Shown: positions 32,475-44,573 of the stretch, in pieces
Layout: each line of letters opens with the position of its first letter
Position numbering within the stretch: position 1 is the stretch's first letter
NCBI GenBank assembly: GCA_027579435.1
Contig: JANBPK010001037.1
Coordinates: 124,001-188,000 of the forward strand
Length of the DNA: 64,000 nucleotides
Direction: 5' to 3'
From: Candolleomyces eurysporus
Taxonomy: Eukaryota > Basidiomycota > Agaricomycetes > Agaricales > Psathyrellaceae
Translations under genes and position numbers: made by a program
The notes under the pieces: generated by a model
Seen by the model: the letters and a program-made list of their open reading frames with translations, nothing else
What the model was told of the DNA's origin: nothing
The model's database searches: none

Positions 32475-35400
32475 ATGGAATCCAATGCATTTCCTCCCGT
32501 CGCCAGCGTTCACCTTGCGGCCCACAGCAGACTTGTAAGGGAGTCATGTTGTCCCGACAAAGATCTCGTCATCGTCTTGTCCCGACTGGGTGGCTTCGAG
32601 CGCATCTCGCTCTGGAACTCGAACCAGGGCACAAAGATTTGGGAGACTGACGTCGGCGATGAATCGACATCCACCCACGTTGCCGGGTTTTGCTGGAGTC
32701 CAGACGGTCAGACTCCCCCTTCGTTGTACTCTTTAATTCACCTAACAAAAAATATTATTAGGCCAGAGCATCGCCTTCCTCTTGAATCCTCCCCGCGTCT
32801 CGCTGCACTCGATTCAAGACGGTCATACAATTGCTTCGCTCCCCGTTAACCTTCCCGCGGACGCAGATCATCGGAGCTGTGACCTAAAAGGGATCTGGTG
32901 GTTCCGTTCTGAGAACCAGATCAAGAAACAAACGCCAATTCCAGACATCTTTAGGCGAGAGAATATTATCGTGCGGAACTCTCCAATGTCTTCTAATTTG
33001 AGACTATTTTGACTCCGTGCAGACAGGGACGACAGAGTCGCTTCTCAGGAACCTTCCTTTGCTCGATCCACTCCAGGAGGAATCTGACAAATTCACGTTC
33101 GGATTCTCTTCTTTGTGAAGCCTCGCATAGCACCACTGACCTTTCATAACCATAGTGCGACCAATTTATTTGCTTTTCAGGGATCTCAAACTCGATCACA
33201 AAGCAAGTCCCAACTTCCTGACGCTATCGTCACATGGCCGACCCTCTCCGTCGACTCAAAGGTCCCCGCCGTGGATTCATCCATTCAGACAAAGTCATCG
33301 ACGAAGCCTGGAGAAAGCCTCGATGAGCGAGACGACTCAAACATCAATAGTATTTTAATGGTATCGGACACTCTCGGGAACATCTATAGTTTCCTAGACG
33401 GCGCATTCCCTCTTGGAGTGATATCGCTGGGCCGAGAAGTTTCGCTCTCGTCCATCGAGAAGTCGAATAGCGGCCCAAATTTCTTCGGCCATGCTAACTT
33501 TCGCGTTGGGACGTCCTCAAGCACCTGTATTGCACCTGTGATCCTTGACATCCCCTTCCTTGCTAATCGGAAGACGCGGGATCTTGCAAGACTGTCGTCC
33601 ATCGCCCGAGACCTCACCTGGTACATTATGCGGGTGGTCAGGGAAATGAAAGGTGCTTGGTTTGGATCGGACACTGCGACGGGTGCTCGGGAACTTGGTC
33701 CACGCTGGGTTAATGCCTTGAAATCGAAACAAATAAATCAGTTCGGACGTATGTGCAGTTGGTCTCATCTCCGTTTCCCTTCATAATTGAGAGATTAGCG
33801 TTTTAGATTCGAACGCCGATCCTATTCTTGACTTGACCTGGCTGCTTACAACGGGACGGGCATCCAGGCCTTTGGAGGACTTCCTAGGAGGTGGCGAGCA
33901 GATGAGCGAAAGGGTACGCCTTGTGTTCTTGGTTCTTCATTGATATCCTCACGCTATGTACAGGGCATCCAGAAGTGGGAAACCATAATGTCAGATGCTT
34001 TAATGAAGGTTAGAGATTATTCCGAAAAGCGTCTGGTACCTGCCTGTCAACGATTGCACCTTGTTCTTGAAGAACTTCAAGGGTGGCGAAGGATGACGTG
34101 AGTCATCCGAGGATTGGTTATAGAATACTGACACCGAAATCATCGCTCTAGGCGGCAATACTCATTATTTCAACTAGATGCCCAAGAGCTTGGACATGCT
34201 CTTGAGCATTCGGCCCGAGGCATTGTCCTGGGAAGCTTGCTGGCCGCAGTCGCTCGACGAGAGCTCTTTCGGTTCAAGGAGTTTATTGCATGGCTGCGGT
34301 TCGGTAAGAATGAATATGGATCAATAATGAGCTCCTTGCTAATATTACCCGTCAGAGATCGTGAATGCGCCTGGGCCAACTGAAACAAATGTTCCTCGTC
34401 ATGATATTCTGGAAGTTAATAACTATCTTATATCAGGGCTTGCATCCAGCGAAATCGATGCGTGGTTTGACGGAAAACTGGATTTATTTGAACCACACCA
34501 TTTAGGCGTGCCCAAAGTGCCCAGCGGGACCTTAGCATCTGTTGTTAAGCGAGCAACAATGGTTGCAAAGAATCCCGCCGACCCTGCCTGGATGGAGGTC
34601 AGTTACCTGCGTTATGCCCGTCAACCCGGATGATTCATTGATTGCGCTTATCCACAGGGTACCCCGAATGCTGACCACCGTCCCCTGGGTAAAAACCTGG
34701 TTGTGCTCTCGGAACAGCTTGCGGCTAGATGCAACACAATTTTCACCCGAGCAGCTGGGGCAGCGTCTCGATCCGCGAACATTCACGACCATGAACCGCT
34801 TATCTCGCCCGCAGCGGAATCTAACCCTCGCTTGGAATTTACCTTCCGCGAGCGGATAGTACAAAACGAGGCAAGTCGTTACACAATCACTTTGTGAATG
34901 TTATTGACTTCGGTCATTAGGACCAAATCAGCAATCACGTTCTTACACCGGTCAAAAACGAGAATCTGGGTGAGTTATTTGGGTGGATGTCCCCTTGAGC
35001 TTGGATTAAATTGTCCTTAGTTGTGCTTTCACAAATTCGGTATGGCGCCGGGTCGGGTGCAGGGCCCGTTGAGATTGGACTAGCCATTGTGGAGGTCGTG
35101 GAAGATACGGATGAAACACCCGCCATGCTGGCTGCCGACTTTTTTGACGACGAAAGCCTCATTGTCGTGTATAGGGTTAAGAACCACAGTGAGTTCCTTG
35201 CATCCGTCCCTAGTCTCCGCTCACGAAAAATAGCATATCTGTCCTGCATTCCATACGATGACCTTGAGTATCTCAATGTGCCTTACAATCCCGGAGCGAT
35301 TGCGAGCTGTGAAGCGCTCACACAAGGTGCCCTGGAAGAATGCAGGGCTGGGAATGTAAATACCTGCAACTCATGCGACTCTCTTCTATACTGACGGGGA

Positions 35401-35579
35401 TCTCTCAGATCACGGCACAGAGAGTGGAAATCACGCGGCGTCGCGCATTAAGTGGACGGGGTGGGGATGTGGGCCTTGCTGTCAACGGTCGACCGAACAG
35501 GAGGGTAGTGTGTCTGCTGGATGGCACGGGGACACGGCTGGAGTCATTTGATCTTGGCGAGGAGGAGGAGATGGAGTGA
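32475..35579 (+). CDS. APC4: Anaphase-promoting complex subunit 4
   Basis: The N-terminus (SRLGGFERISLWNSNQGTKI, GFCWSPDGQSIAFLL) is a WD40-like domain, as in APC4. Middle exons carry the helical APC4 long domain (GQ/HSNADPILDLTWLLTTGR, ALEHSARGIVLGSLLAAVAR, FRFKEFIAWLRFE). The C-terminal part (LIVVYRV, IAYLSCIPYDDLEYL) fits the family's second WD40 portion. At least eight introns interrupt it. It is a scaffold subunit of the ubiquitin ligase that drives exit from mitosis. No catalytic residues are expected. Start codons of this gene and DRS1 are 205 bp apart. Confidence 0.9.
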
Positions 35580-35821
35580 GGTGAATCGGGCCGGCGATGG
35601 GGAAGCGCTCGGTTCGGGTGGCTTGGTTTGGATGGTACATGAGCCGGTGAATTCCGGGGTGGACTGCGAATGGAGATAAAATGCAATCTGAGGTTGTCAA
35701 TTGAGTACAACCTTAAACATCATCCGCCAAAGGGCCAAAAATCAGGCCCGCGGAGCCTCTCCCTCGTGTCTCCTTTTTAAATGCCAACAGTTTAATCCTT
35801 TGCTCTGCCAGCACGATACCC

Positions 35822-37327
35822 ATGCCCAAGTCAACATCCACAGCATCGCCTTCCTCAAGGGGCCCCCAGGACGAGGCTGCCCGCCTGTCCGATCAAGCTG
35901 CAAGAAAAAAAAAGAATGCAGACGCACAGGCTGCCTTTAGAGCAAGGAGGGCCAACTATATTGCAACCCTCGAAGAGGCAGGTTCGTCGCGTTTGCTGCC
36001 CCAATTTTCACCCGTCTTACGCCGTCCAGTGACGAGCCTCGAGTCGGTTGTCCTCTCGCTCCAAGACGCCGGCCGCGAGGCTCGCGCCGAAGTGCAGGAG
36101 CTACAACAGCAGAATGCTCGACTCCGCCTTGAATCCCAAGAAAGAGAGAGGTACTGGAGAGTTCTCTGGCGGGGAAGAAAGCCGGGGGACGATTTGCCGC
36201 CGTTGCCACCGTCAAGCGCCGCTATCTTGCTACAAGCAAACAATGCAGGTGTTCCTGTAGGGCATTCTCAATTCCAATATCCGGAAGAAAACCTCAACTA
36301 CAGAAGCGAAGAATCTTGCCCGACAGTTTTTAACGGCTCAGAACACTCTTACACGGGCTCACCCTCAATACCACTTGCCGAACCAAACGCGAGTGACACC
36401 AAGTTCTCGCAATACAATTATCCTGTGCACGCCTCACCACGAGACCCTCGATGGCAACTACAACCGATTGCAGCCTCAGGCGCAATTGCTGGCGCGGATG
36501 CCACCCACCAATCTCCTCCTGTCTACCTCGAGTCCCCGTCTTTAACAGCATCCGAGATGTCTTTCCCTAGTCGGTCGTTCGGTACGCCCGAAGAACAGAA
36601 AGTCTCACTCCAGTCGGTCCTTGAAGCCGCCCCTTACTCCTTCTCCGGCGAAGATAGATATTCCAACCAACTTGCTAACCCCCTACCGGCCAGTCGATCA
36701 CTTTCTCCCTCGTCCAACCCCAGTTCCAGCTCATCCACGGTTGCCCCTTCGTTTCAATATAATTTTTCCGACAGCATGGGTCAGGGTAATGACCGTCGAG
36801 ATTTCGATTATCGACGGCACTCACTGCCTCATGGAGAAGTGACTCTCCATGGCGGTACTGCTGATGTTTCCTCGCTTTCCGGCCTCCCCTCTGACGCCGT
36901 GCACTATCGCCTAAGTTCTCGAAAACCGGAGCCAGGGACGGAACAGCAGCGCTCCGCCCCACTTGTTGGCATGTCCATTTGTCCTCTCGGAGGCCCAGGC
37001 GAAAGCGGGTCTTCCTCCCATCATGATCGCGCGGGCAGCGACAGCGACGTGCTGTCTATGACCTCGAGGCTGCGCCGAAGACGGGGGACTCACACTGCGT
37101 CGCGATCCCCGTCTCCGGGCCCTCCCTCGATTGGATGCACAGTGGCTGTCATCAAAGCACAAGCTTTCGGCGCGCTTCGACGACCTCGAGCAAGAGGCAA
37201 AAAATCTTCAGAAGGCGCAGCGAAGGTCGCGATGGAAGTCCTCGAGGCCCGAGGCATCGGAATTGGGATCCCCACGAGTTCTAAGCGACCGAGAATCGAC
37301 AACGAAACTCTCTCGATGGAAACATAG
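35822..37327 (+). CDS. bZIP transcription factor, AP-1/Yap-like basic region
   Basis: Two exons (35822-35981, 36030-37327); the 48-bp intron at 35982-36029 lies inside the bZIP region and is a multiple of three, so it also translates without stop. The basic region RKKKNADAQAAFRARRANYI has the N-x3-Q-x2-F-R arrangement seen in the fungal AP-1 group. The zipper follows across the intron (TLEEAVTSLESVVLSLQDAG, VQELQQQNARLRLESQ). The remaining 390 residues are disordered and Ser/Pro-rich. The C-terminus has a conserved-looking block (VAVIKAQAFGALRRPRARGK) and a basic KRPRI near the end. Targets are unknown. The Cys-rich redox domain of Yap1 is not evident. Confidence 0.87.
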   Translation: MPKSTSTASPSSRGPQDEAARLSDQAARKKKNADAQAAFRARRANYIATLEEAGSSRLLPQFSPVLRRPVTSLESVVLSLQDAGREARAEVQELQQQNARLRLESQERERYWRVLWRGRKPGDDLPPLPPSSAAILLQANNAGVPVGHSQFQYPEENLNYRSEESCPTVFNGSEHSYTGSPSIPLAEPNASDTKFSQYNYPVHASPRDPRWQLQPIAASGAIAGADATHQSPPVYLESPSLTASEMSFPSRSFGTPEEQKVSLQSVLEAAPYSFSGEDRYSNQLANPLPASRSLSPSSNPSSSSSTVAPSFQYNFSDSMGQGNDRRDFDYRRHSLPHGEVTLHGGTADVSSLSGLPSDAVHYRLSSRKPEPGTEQQRSAPLVGMSICPLGGPGESGSSSHHDRAGSDSDVLSMTSRLRRRRGTHTASRSPSPGPPSIGCTVAVIKAQAFGALRRPRARGKKSSEGAAKVAMEVLEARGIGIGIPTSSKRPRIDNETLSMET

Positions 37328-37965
37328 CCTGCGCCCCGTCGAGCCGTATATCCATATCTTCTTGCTTCTTTTTCTAGAACTTGCTACGGAAGGACCATAC
37401 CATGTAAAGGCATCATTTTTTCTTGTTCACCGTCAATTTCTCACCCTACCCCGCTGTCGCTGTTGATACCTTGTTGTTGCTTGCTGTTGCTGTCGAGATT
37501 TCTTGCCGAACTTTTTCTATACCACCTACTTATGACTTTGTATTTTCTTATGAACTATGACATATGTACTTGTAAAATATCTTGCCCGTGCTCATTGACA
37601 GTATCTAAATCTTGTGTCCCATGTATATAACGGTGTATCGTAGAGCGGTTTGAATAAATCTTACCTGCGCATTTGCGCGTCTGTTCCTGAAAAGGAGAAG
37701 AAAAAGTAAAACCATAAATCTCTTTGGTTTAGTTGGGTCCAACAGGCTGAGGGCTCGGGGGCCGCCCTGTGTGAGGAATCAAGCAGGTGCTCGGCCGTTC
37801 TCAAGGCCTGAAACCGCTGGAAGTACAGCACAATAATTTACAATAGGATATGTACAGGTGGCGAATAGTAATTCGAAACTGGTAGGGTATCGGTATCAGC
37901 GAACTTTGGGTGTGGCTACGTCCCAGGGTCCCCGAATATTGCTTGAAGGGATCAAGAAGAACAGG
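37328..37965. other. Convergent 3' flanks of bZIP and GPI2 genes
   Basis: I see no gene. The left half is T-rich with repeated CTTGTTGTTGCTTGCTGTTG-type runs at about 37470 and possible polyadenylation sequences such as AATAAA at 37653. The right half is the downstream region of the minus-strand GPI2 gene. Confidence 0.5.
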
Positions 37966-39175
37966 TCAAGGAACGTCGATCAAGGAAGAAAGCAATCCCA
38001 CATACTTTTTATACTTCTGCGCCCACACTAAGAGCATTGGCGCTACGAATGTGATGGAGAAGAGCACGACCGCACAGATGGCCGTAACCGTCGTCGAGAG
38101 CGGAGCTAGCAGATAAATTGCCAATCCACACAAGAAAACGGTCAGGGCAACCCAAAGCACCGTGGAGATCGCCTGCCATAGAGATGAGAAAATAATTTTC
38201 AGGGGGACAATAATAACGACCAAGAAAACCAGTTCATCATACCTGCAGACGGCGTTTGAGCAGCGGATATAGAACGAATGACAGCACTGCGAATAAAATT
38301 AATGCAAAGACGGAGATATCGGTTGCCAGACGCGAGGCCAACACGACGGAGGCAGAAATGGCGGCATTCATAGATAAGATGGAGGTGAGTCTGATAGAAA
38401 GTGAGGCCCGTCAGTCAATTGCCAGGGTCCTATAGGCCCCTCGTTCCCATGATCGAAGGGTAACATACCGGCTGTGTATCTCGGCATCTGCATTCGCAGC
38501 GGTATAATCTGCAAGCAATGTGTTGAGCATGAAGAGGATGGCAGCCAGCGCCCAAATCGAGTCTGATGAGGTGGCGGCGGTTAATGTGCGCAGAACTGGC
38601 GAAAGTGAAACGAGGGTCAAGAAGACCATTATCGATGATTTGAGGGTTTTCAGGTCTGGTAAAGGCAAGCGTTTCAACCTTCTCTCGGACCGAGTCGACG
38701 GGGGCAGAGAGCGCCATTGTACTTACGGCTGTTCGCTTTCTCTTTGTTGCTATCGACACGTTTTCCCTGGTCTAAAAGGCTCCAGGCCGCGTAGCAAGTG
38801 AGAAAGCAGAGTACGCATATTGAAATAAGCGTTCGAGGGTCCAACAAGTGCTGGTTCAATCGCACAAAGGTGGCCAGGAAGACGAATATCACGGACACAT
38901 GTTGTGTGATTGTGAAAGTTAGGATCACCAACGGCCAATATGCATACGGCCGAAAGTAGGCTTGGAACGAAGAACAAGGACAAAAACGGGGTAAGAGCGG
39001 GACCTTTTTCTTGAAATGCCTGTGACTTACCGTTTTTCTGAAGAGAAGCTAAGAACACCTCACGGGGAACATAGTCGTCTGGGCATGGCTGGGGTTTCCA
39101 GAGTACCCTTTTCCACTCGTGGACCGACATGGTAGCGCACGTTTCACCCTGCGACTCTTCTTGGATCGTGCCCAT
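37966..39175 (-). CDS. GPI2: GPI2 / PIG-C subunit of GPI-GlcNAc transferase
   Basis: The family signature near the start is WKRVLWKPQPCPDDYVPREV. After one intron comes AYFRPYAYWPLVILTFTITQ with the conserved QHVSVIFVF helix. A second intron joins NSHLKTLKSSIMVFLTLVSL to SPVLRTLTAATSSDSIWALA, the family's most diagnostic block. Further helices run to a C-terminal VWAQKYKKYV. The protein is a multi-pass ER membrane subunit of the complex that adds GlcNAc to phosphatidylinositol, the first GPI-anchor step. ATG at 39175 is the first real start; 39130 (MSVHEWKR) is an alternative. Confidence 0.92.
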
Positions 39176-40042
39176 ACTGAGGTTTGTGTGGCTTCCCAAG
39201 GGTTGTTGTTTAGCGCTCCATTCAGGGAGTTCGGGACGGAGTGATGGGCACGGTATCAATTTTCTTAATCTGCTGGGGAAGAGGTGACTTTATGTAGCTG
39301 CCAAACCTTGAAACCTGCAACAAACCTCACGGTGGTTGCGAATCCAATTCAGTTGGTGGCACAGCGAAAGCAAAGGAAGAGACAAAGTCGGAAGCGTCAG
39401 CTGTTTGTGTCTTGTCAGGGCCGAAGTTCCCGGAAACTCAGCGAATAACCCCAGGACCGCAATGTTTTTTGTTTACCGGGGTCGTTGAAAGGTCCCGCTC
39501 AACTCAAGTGGCCATTGGGGCGGGTCAACGTATCATTGCGAACATATGGAAGAAGCATCGACATCGACGCCGGTGAATTGTTTTTGTTCCCGCAATTCGT
39601 ACCCCCGGAACGAGTTGGCGAACCGTGCTGGGAACCGACTCACCTCAGGCCACCAGAAACAGTCAAGTCAAACAGCATTGTCTCTGTATTTGTGCGGACT
39701 ACAGCGGATCTAAGTCGAATGCAGATAATTGCAGGCTGCCGCTGTACATGGTTAGAATCGTAGAAAGGAATAGGGTAATGGGCATTGGCATGCGTTTGAT
39801 TGAATAAGGTACCGTTCGTACCAAACTTTAGAAGGTGGGCTCCTAGGAATCGAACACATTGTTTGCCTTAAATAGAGATGACAGCAGATATTTCCAAATA
39901 AAAAGGGGATTCGCAAAAGCAAGCGAGGACCTGGAGCTCCACGAAATAGGGTATCAAGAATGGGTCTAACGGGCAACCTCCACAGCAGCTGGAACGGGAT
40001 CGGTAGTGGGTTCATCCCCCCCAACCTGACGTCAGGTAGTCA
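39176..40042. other. Intergenic region upstream of GPI2
   Basis: I found no convincing gene. A GGAATCGAAC at 39847-39856 resembles a reversed tRNA B box, but no tRNA can be folded around it. Short open frames on both strands lack family features and start without ATG. Confidence 0.5.
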
Positions 40043-40494
40043 CTAGTCCCACTGAATTGGGAGATAAAGTTTAGAGAGTCGTCATTTCTGAGGACATAAT
40101 GGCACATACCACGAGTCGGTCATCTTTCTGGTTAGATGGGGGCGGTAGATTCGACTTCTGTCGGGCGGCTTGAGCGGCCAGTTGACCCTGCTTGGGATTC
40201 GAGGCATTCGTGCCCCTTTCTTGTTGCTGGTAAGTTAGGAAAACATCAGTGGAAGCATTCCTTTGGGGTCCGACGAGAACGTACCGCTTTCAATCGACGT
40301 TCCGCGGCTTCAGCAGCGGCTGCACGAGGATCATCCGCATTCTGTGGTGAATCTTTCGCTGCAGCGGCAGATCCACCACCTCCACCTCCCAACACGTCCT
40401 TTCCACCACGACTTCCTGACACGTCCTGTCCACCTCCTAAGGTCTGGCCTGATTTGCCCTTTTTACCGAAATGCTTAGATTGGTTGGCTCCCAT
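40043..40494 (-). CDS. Small VCP/p97-interacting-like protein (SVIP type)
   Basis: Three exons: 40494-40285, 40226-40110 and a 9-base terminal exon 40051-40043 encoding Trp-Asp-stop. The ~111-residue product starts MGANQSKHFGKKGK, a good N-myristoylation context (Gly2, Ser6, basic residues). It then has a Gly/Ala-rich spacer and a helix AAAAEAAERRLKAQQQERGT resembling the VCP-interacting motif of SVIP (AAERR...RG). It continues NASNPKQGQLAAQAAR and ends RLVWD. SVIP binds p97/Cdc48 at membranes and affects ERAD. Family membership is inferred from layout and motif, not from a long alignment. Confidence 0.68.
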
Positions 40495-40763
40495 GGGATT
40501 GGAGTGAAGGTGCTATAGATGACTGCGGTGGTGTGGTGGTGGTTGCACTTATAGCCTCTCGTTGAAGGCAGTGAGCGCGCAGTTGGGAATCGAAACCTTG
40601 ACTCGTATCCGGCACCATTGCTTTGCTTGGCGGCATTTGTAGGCTAAGCCGCACCATCATGATCCATGATCATTGGAATTCGGATGTGATACACCGCAGA
40701 TACGCAAAAATGTTTATAGAATAGGTACTCCAGATGAAGTGGCAAGAGGTATACAAAGTATCA

Positions 40764-41572
40764 CTATCGCTGCTCAATGAAAACCTCCCTTTCTGGACTA
40801 CGACCAAATCTTTCCAAACCAAACTGCTCACGCTGACGACGACTCGGAAGCCACGAATCCCAATCCTGACGATCATTCGCGAGTCAGCGAACCACCCACT
40901 CCTGACACTGTTGAACAGTCGACTTACCTCCCACCACCGCCGCCGGGTATTCCAAGGAAGCGCTGGAGTGAATCCGGCTTTGATCATGCGGTTCTTGAGG
41001 CCGGCAGCAAGCAGCAATCCGAAGATTGTCAAAAGGAATAACGTCACTACGAGCTGGTCCCTCGGAGAGTTGCGCTCTGCGCCAGAATCGGGGTGGTCAG
41101 ACAGCTGTCTACAAACTTTGAGAGAAAATAGAGTTGACATACGGAAGCATCGGGCTTCGACATCTCCTTCCTTTCCAGTAGCAGTGTCAGGGTTCGTGTC
41201 GCCCACCGAGGCACCGGCACAGATGGGCAAGTTCTGATTTAGACACCATTGTTTGGTGCAAGACATACATGGTTGTGAAGGGTTATCCGGCAGGTCGAGA
41301 CGGAGGATGGTGAAGTTGGTTCCGTAGCAAATGCCTGTAAAATGCCAGTCGATGAGACCACTGAAAGCACGGAAAGCAATGGAGTGGTTGCGCACATTTA
41401 CAGAAGTTGGTAGCCTCCCATTTGTTCGTGCCAGCTGCCTCGACGGGTACCTGGAGCCAATTAGAACGTCGTTAAGGTGCCCATCGGCCATTTATCTACT
41501 CACCAGCAGGTATGCATGGAAGAGCAAGACCAGGAACAGGCCAATCTTTTGGAGCAAGGAGAGAGAACCCAT
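40764..41572 (-). CDS. Cys-rich secretory-pathway membrane protein, conserved in fungi
   Basis: Five exons join to about 180 residues: MGSLSLLQKIGLFLVLLFHA as signal, then a luminal Cys-rich part (CICYGTNFTILRLD, CMSCTKQWCLNQNLPICAGA, TATGKEGDVEARCFQ), then QLVVTLFLLTIFGLLLAAGL as a membrane helix, and an Arg/Trp-rich cytosolic tail. Cysteines occur in pairs, as in disulfide-bonded ER proteins. I recall similar proteins of unknown function in other fungi but cannot name a characterised member. The long single open frame over 40670-41491 reads through introns and is not the product. Divergent from ARP1, with 147 bp between starts. Confidence 0.72.
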
Positions 41573-41719
41573 GACAAGCGCGGATTCGGGCCAGCGCCCG
41601 ATTTAGGCAGCAGTGGACGTATTGCTCACGGTCATTCGACACGGCGCGTCGCAATCTCTTTCACTCTACTACTCAGCCAGCAAACAGGCAGTCGACAGCC
41701 TCTGTCACATCCCTGACAA

Positions 41720-43326
41720 ATGTCGGCTGAATTCGACGACGTACTCACTAATCAGCCCGTCGTCATTGACAATGTTGGTCCCAATCTCGTGTCATCTCCC
41801 AGACCAGACTCTGACATGGCTTTTTGCCTGTTGCCAGGGATCCGGTACCATAAAGGCAGGCTTTGCAGGTCAAGACCATCCAAAATGTTATTTTCCCTCG
41901 TTGTCAGTCTGCAAATTCAGTGGTTCTACGCGCGATGAGCCTGCTTATTGACAGTCGCTGTCCACTACGATACTAGTGTTGGTCGACCAAAACATGAACG
42001 CGTCATGGCCGGTGCTCTGGAAGGAGATGTCTTCATCGGACGAAAAGCCCAAGAATTTAGAGGGCTTCTTAAGATTAAATACCCTATGGACCACGGAATG
42101 GTTATGAACTGGGACGATATGGAGCGAATATGGAATTGGGTATACGCCGAGGAATTGGGCACGCTCAGCGAAGAGGTGAGTCCATCGAAAAGCTCCGTTT
42201 TCTAGCTATCGTGCTAAATCGTACAATCTAGCATCCAGTATTACTGACAGAAGCTCCCCTGAACCCCAGAAGTAATAGGGATATTGCTGCTCAAATCTTC
42301 TTCGACACCTTCAATGTCCCCGCGTTGTTCATCTCTGTTCAGGCCGTACTTTCCTTGTAAGTCTTCCTTCTCCAAGGGAACCAGGAGCTTATGATTCCGA
42401 ACGCAGATATTCGTCCGGACGTACTACTGGTATCGTTCTGGACTCCGGCGATGGCGTTACACATGCCGTCCCTGTCTTTGAAGGTTTCTCTATGCCTCAT
42501 GCTATCAGACGAGTAGATGTTGCTGGACGGCAAGTCGTTCATTTCCAGTGCCACGAACGCCCTAACTTAATATCGCTTATCGGGATCTAGGGACGTGACA
42601 GATCACCTGCAATTACTGCTTCGCAAGGCCGGACACCACCTTCATACAAGCGCTGAACACGAAGTTGTCCGAACAATCAAGGAGAAAACATGCTACATTG
42701 CTCTCAACCCGGCTAAAGAGGAGAAGGAGGCGACTGGCCGAACAGAAGAATTCAGGTTACCTGACGGCAACATTCTGCAGGTGAGTTAAACCTTATGGCT
42801 CCTAATTGCTCTTATAGCCAATCTCAATACCCTTCATCAAGCTCGGCTCGGAACGATTCCGTGCACCTGAAATCCTCTTTGACCCCGAACTGATTGGCCA
42901 GGAGTATGCCGGTGTGCATCAGGTCATTGTGGACTCTATCAACCGAGTAGATCTTGACCTCCGCAAAAGCCTATTCTCAAATATCGTTCTCAGTGGGGGT
43001 AGCACGCTGTGTAAAGGTCTGTATTTCCTCCGTCTTGACATGGTGGTTAACTGACCGATATTTCACAGGTTTCGGCGATCGATTGCTCAATGAGGTGAAG
43101 AAACTCGCGTTGAAGGACGTCAAGATTAAGATATATGCACCTCCCGAACGCAAGTATTCGACATGGATTGGTGGTTCCATCTTGGCAGGCCTGAATACGT
43201 TCAGAAGGGTGCGCCCCTTTTTCCTAACCATATTCATCGATATTGAATCTCTGCCTCTAGATGTGGGTTTCAGCCGAGGAGTACCAGGAAGACCCAGATA
43301 TAATCCACAAAAAGTTTGGTATCTAA
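41720..43326 (+). CDS. ARP1: Actin-related protein 1 (centractin)
   Basis: The first exon gives [18 protein letters not shown]. The next rebuilds the actin phosphate loop [20 protein letters not shown]. Then follow [79 protein letters not shown], and the end [20 protein letters not shown]. The wording in these blocks is ARP1 rather than actin (for example [15 protein letters not shown]). ARP1 forms the short filament of dynactin, which links dynein to cargo and moves nuclei in hyphae. At least six short introns are present. Confidence 0.96.
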
Positions 43327-43569
43327 TATGGGCAGGCTAATTGTCATCTTCCACACTTTGACCACTTTCGTCGCATGCATGTACTCGATACCCTTATACT
43401 CTACCAATCCACTATTCTTGCTTACGAGCGCGGCATGCTGGCTTTTGAGTTTGTATTTGCATGATTCATAGCGTGGGCATATATGAGTGCGTCGCATAAT
43501 GAGTGTGTATACATGCCAGAATGCCAAAGTGAAAGAAGGGGCGAAGACGAGCAAAAAACAATAACGCCT

Positions 43570-44243
43570 TTACTTCTTCTTCGTAGCCTCGGAACCCTTG
43601 ATCTTTTTGGTACCACGGAACTGTCGAAATTATGAAGAGTAAGTACTGAACACGCATATCGATAGGGAACAGACTTGCCTTCTTCGCGCGGTTCTTGCGC
43701 TCCTTCCGCAGCTTGCGAGAGGCCTTGTCCACTTTGGTGGCGAAGCCCGACTGAACGAAAGGTCAGCAAACATGGCGCATATGAAAAGGGATGGGACAGT
43801 ACGCACTCGGACCAACCGATACCGAGGCTCAAACTTCTTCTGCGATGCCTCATCATCATAAATCAGAGCAAAGCCAGTGCTCCTTCCACCACCAAAGTGA
43901 GTTTTAAGACCGAAGGTCACGACACGGGCCTTGTCGGCCTTGTAGGTGCTTGCAATCTTCTCAGCGAGATCAACCTTGGAGACATTGGGGCGACCAGGGT
44001 GGAGGACGTCAACGACGAATTGACGGCGGGCCAAAAGGCGGTTAGTGATGAATTTACGTGTGCGGAGGGTTACTGGTGGTGCGTCGGCCTAGAGGAGCAA
44101 TGAAGGTATATGAGCAAGCTGAGCCACCCAGAATCGAGACGATGAGCGAGAGATGGCTGCCGATTGTTAGGATTTGGTCGCTCGAGCATAATCGCTGCTG
44201 CCAACAACGGCCCAAAACTTGAAACAAGGATCCTACTCACCAT
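43570..44243 (-). CDS. rps24: 40S ribosomal protein eS24
   Basis: Exon 1 appears to hold only the ATG (44243-44241), followed at once by a GTGAGT donor. Exon 2 starts [20 protein letters not shown]. The core [38 protein letters not shown] and [19 protein letters not shown] is diagnostic, and the end GSEATKKK follows two further introns. The length is as expected (about 135). It is a structural protein of the small subunit. The intron after the start codon is about 150 bp, longer than most here; no snoRNA C/D boxes were found in it. Confidence 0.97.
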
Positions 44244-44573
44244 TTTGACGTCTAGGATTTCAGGAAAGCGGTCAGTCAGTACGCTAGCATTACGACGTTC
44301 GACGATGAGCTCGCACCTTGCTGGTCCTTGAGGTCGTTGAGCCCGGTGCCGATAGTCTTGAAAGTGGGTGGGCGGTGCCGGATTGTGGCTTTGTGAGCTG
44401 CACAGTTTTTCGGCAAAATCCGAGATGCCGAGAGCGCTCTTTCTCCGCCATCACCGTCACGGCATTACGCCCGCTTCTATGCATTTGAACGTATGTACAC
44501 TCGGTCTTATAACTTGCCGACCCGATGTCTATAAAGCGCTGGCTGTGCTCTAGCTATTGCCACCCAAATCGCC
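44244..44573. promoter_or_regulatory. Shared upstream region of eS24 and the DUF2855 gene
   Basis: The 330 bp between divergent start codons hold no gene. A GGGTGGGCGGTGCCGG G-rich box at about 44365 is the only notable sequence. No telobox like that at eL15 was seen. Confidence 0.4.

Noticed and set aside
39840..39860. Reversed tRNA B-box-like sequence GGAATCGAAC
   Set aside because: The flanking bases do not form a T-stem, acceptor stem or anticodon arm on the minus strand, so no tRNA was called.
40670..41491. 273-codon single open frame on the minus strand
   Set aside because: It starts without a good ATG and reads through several introns; the spliced model (40764-41572) gives a signal peptide, paired cysteines and a membrane helix instead.
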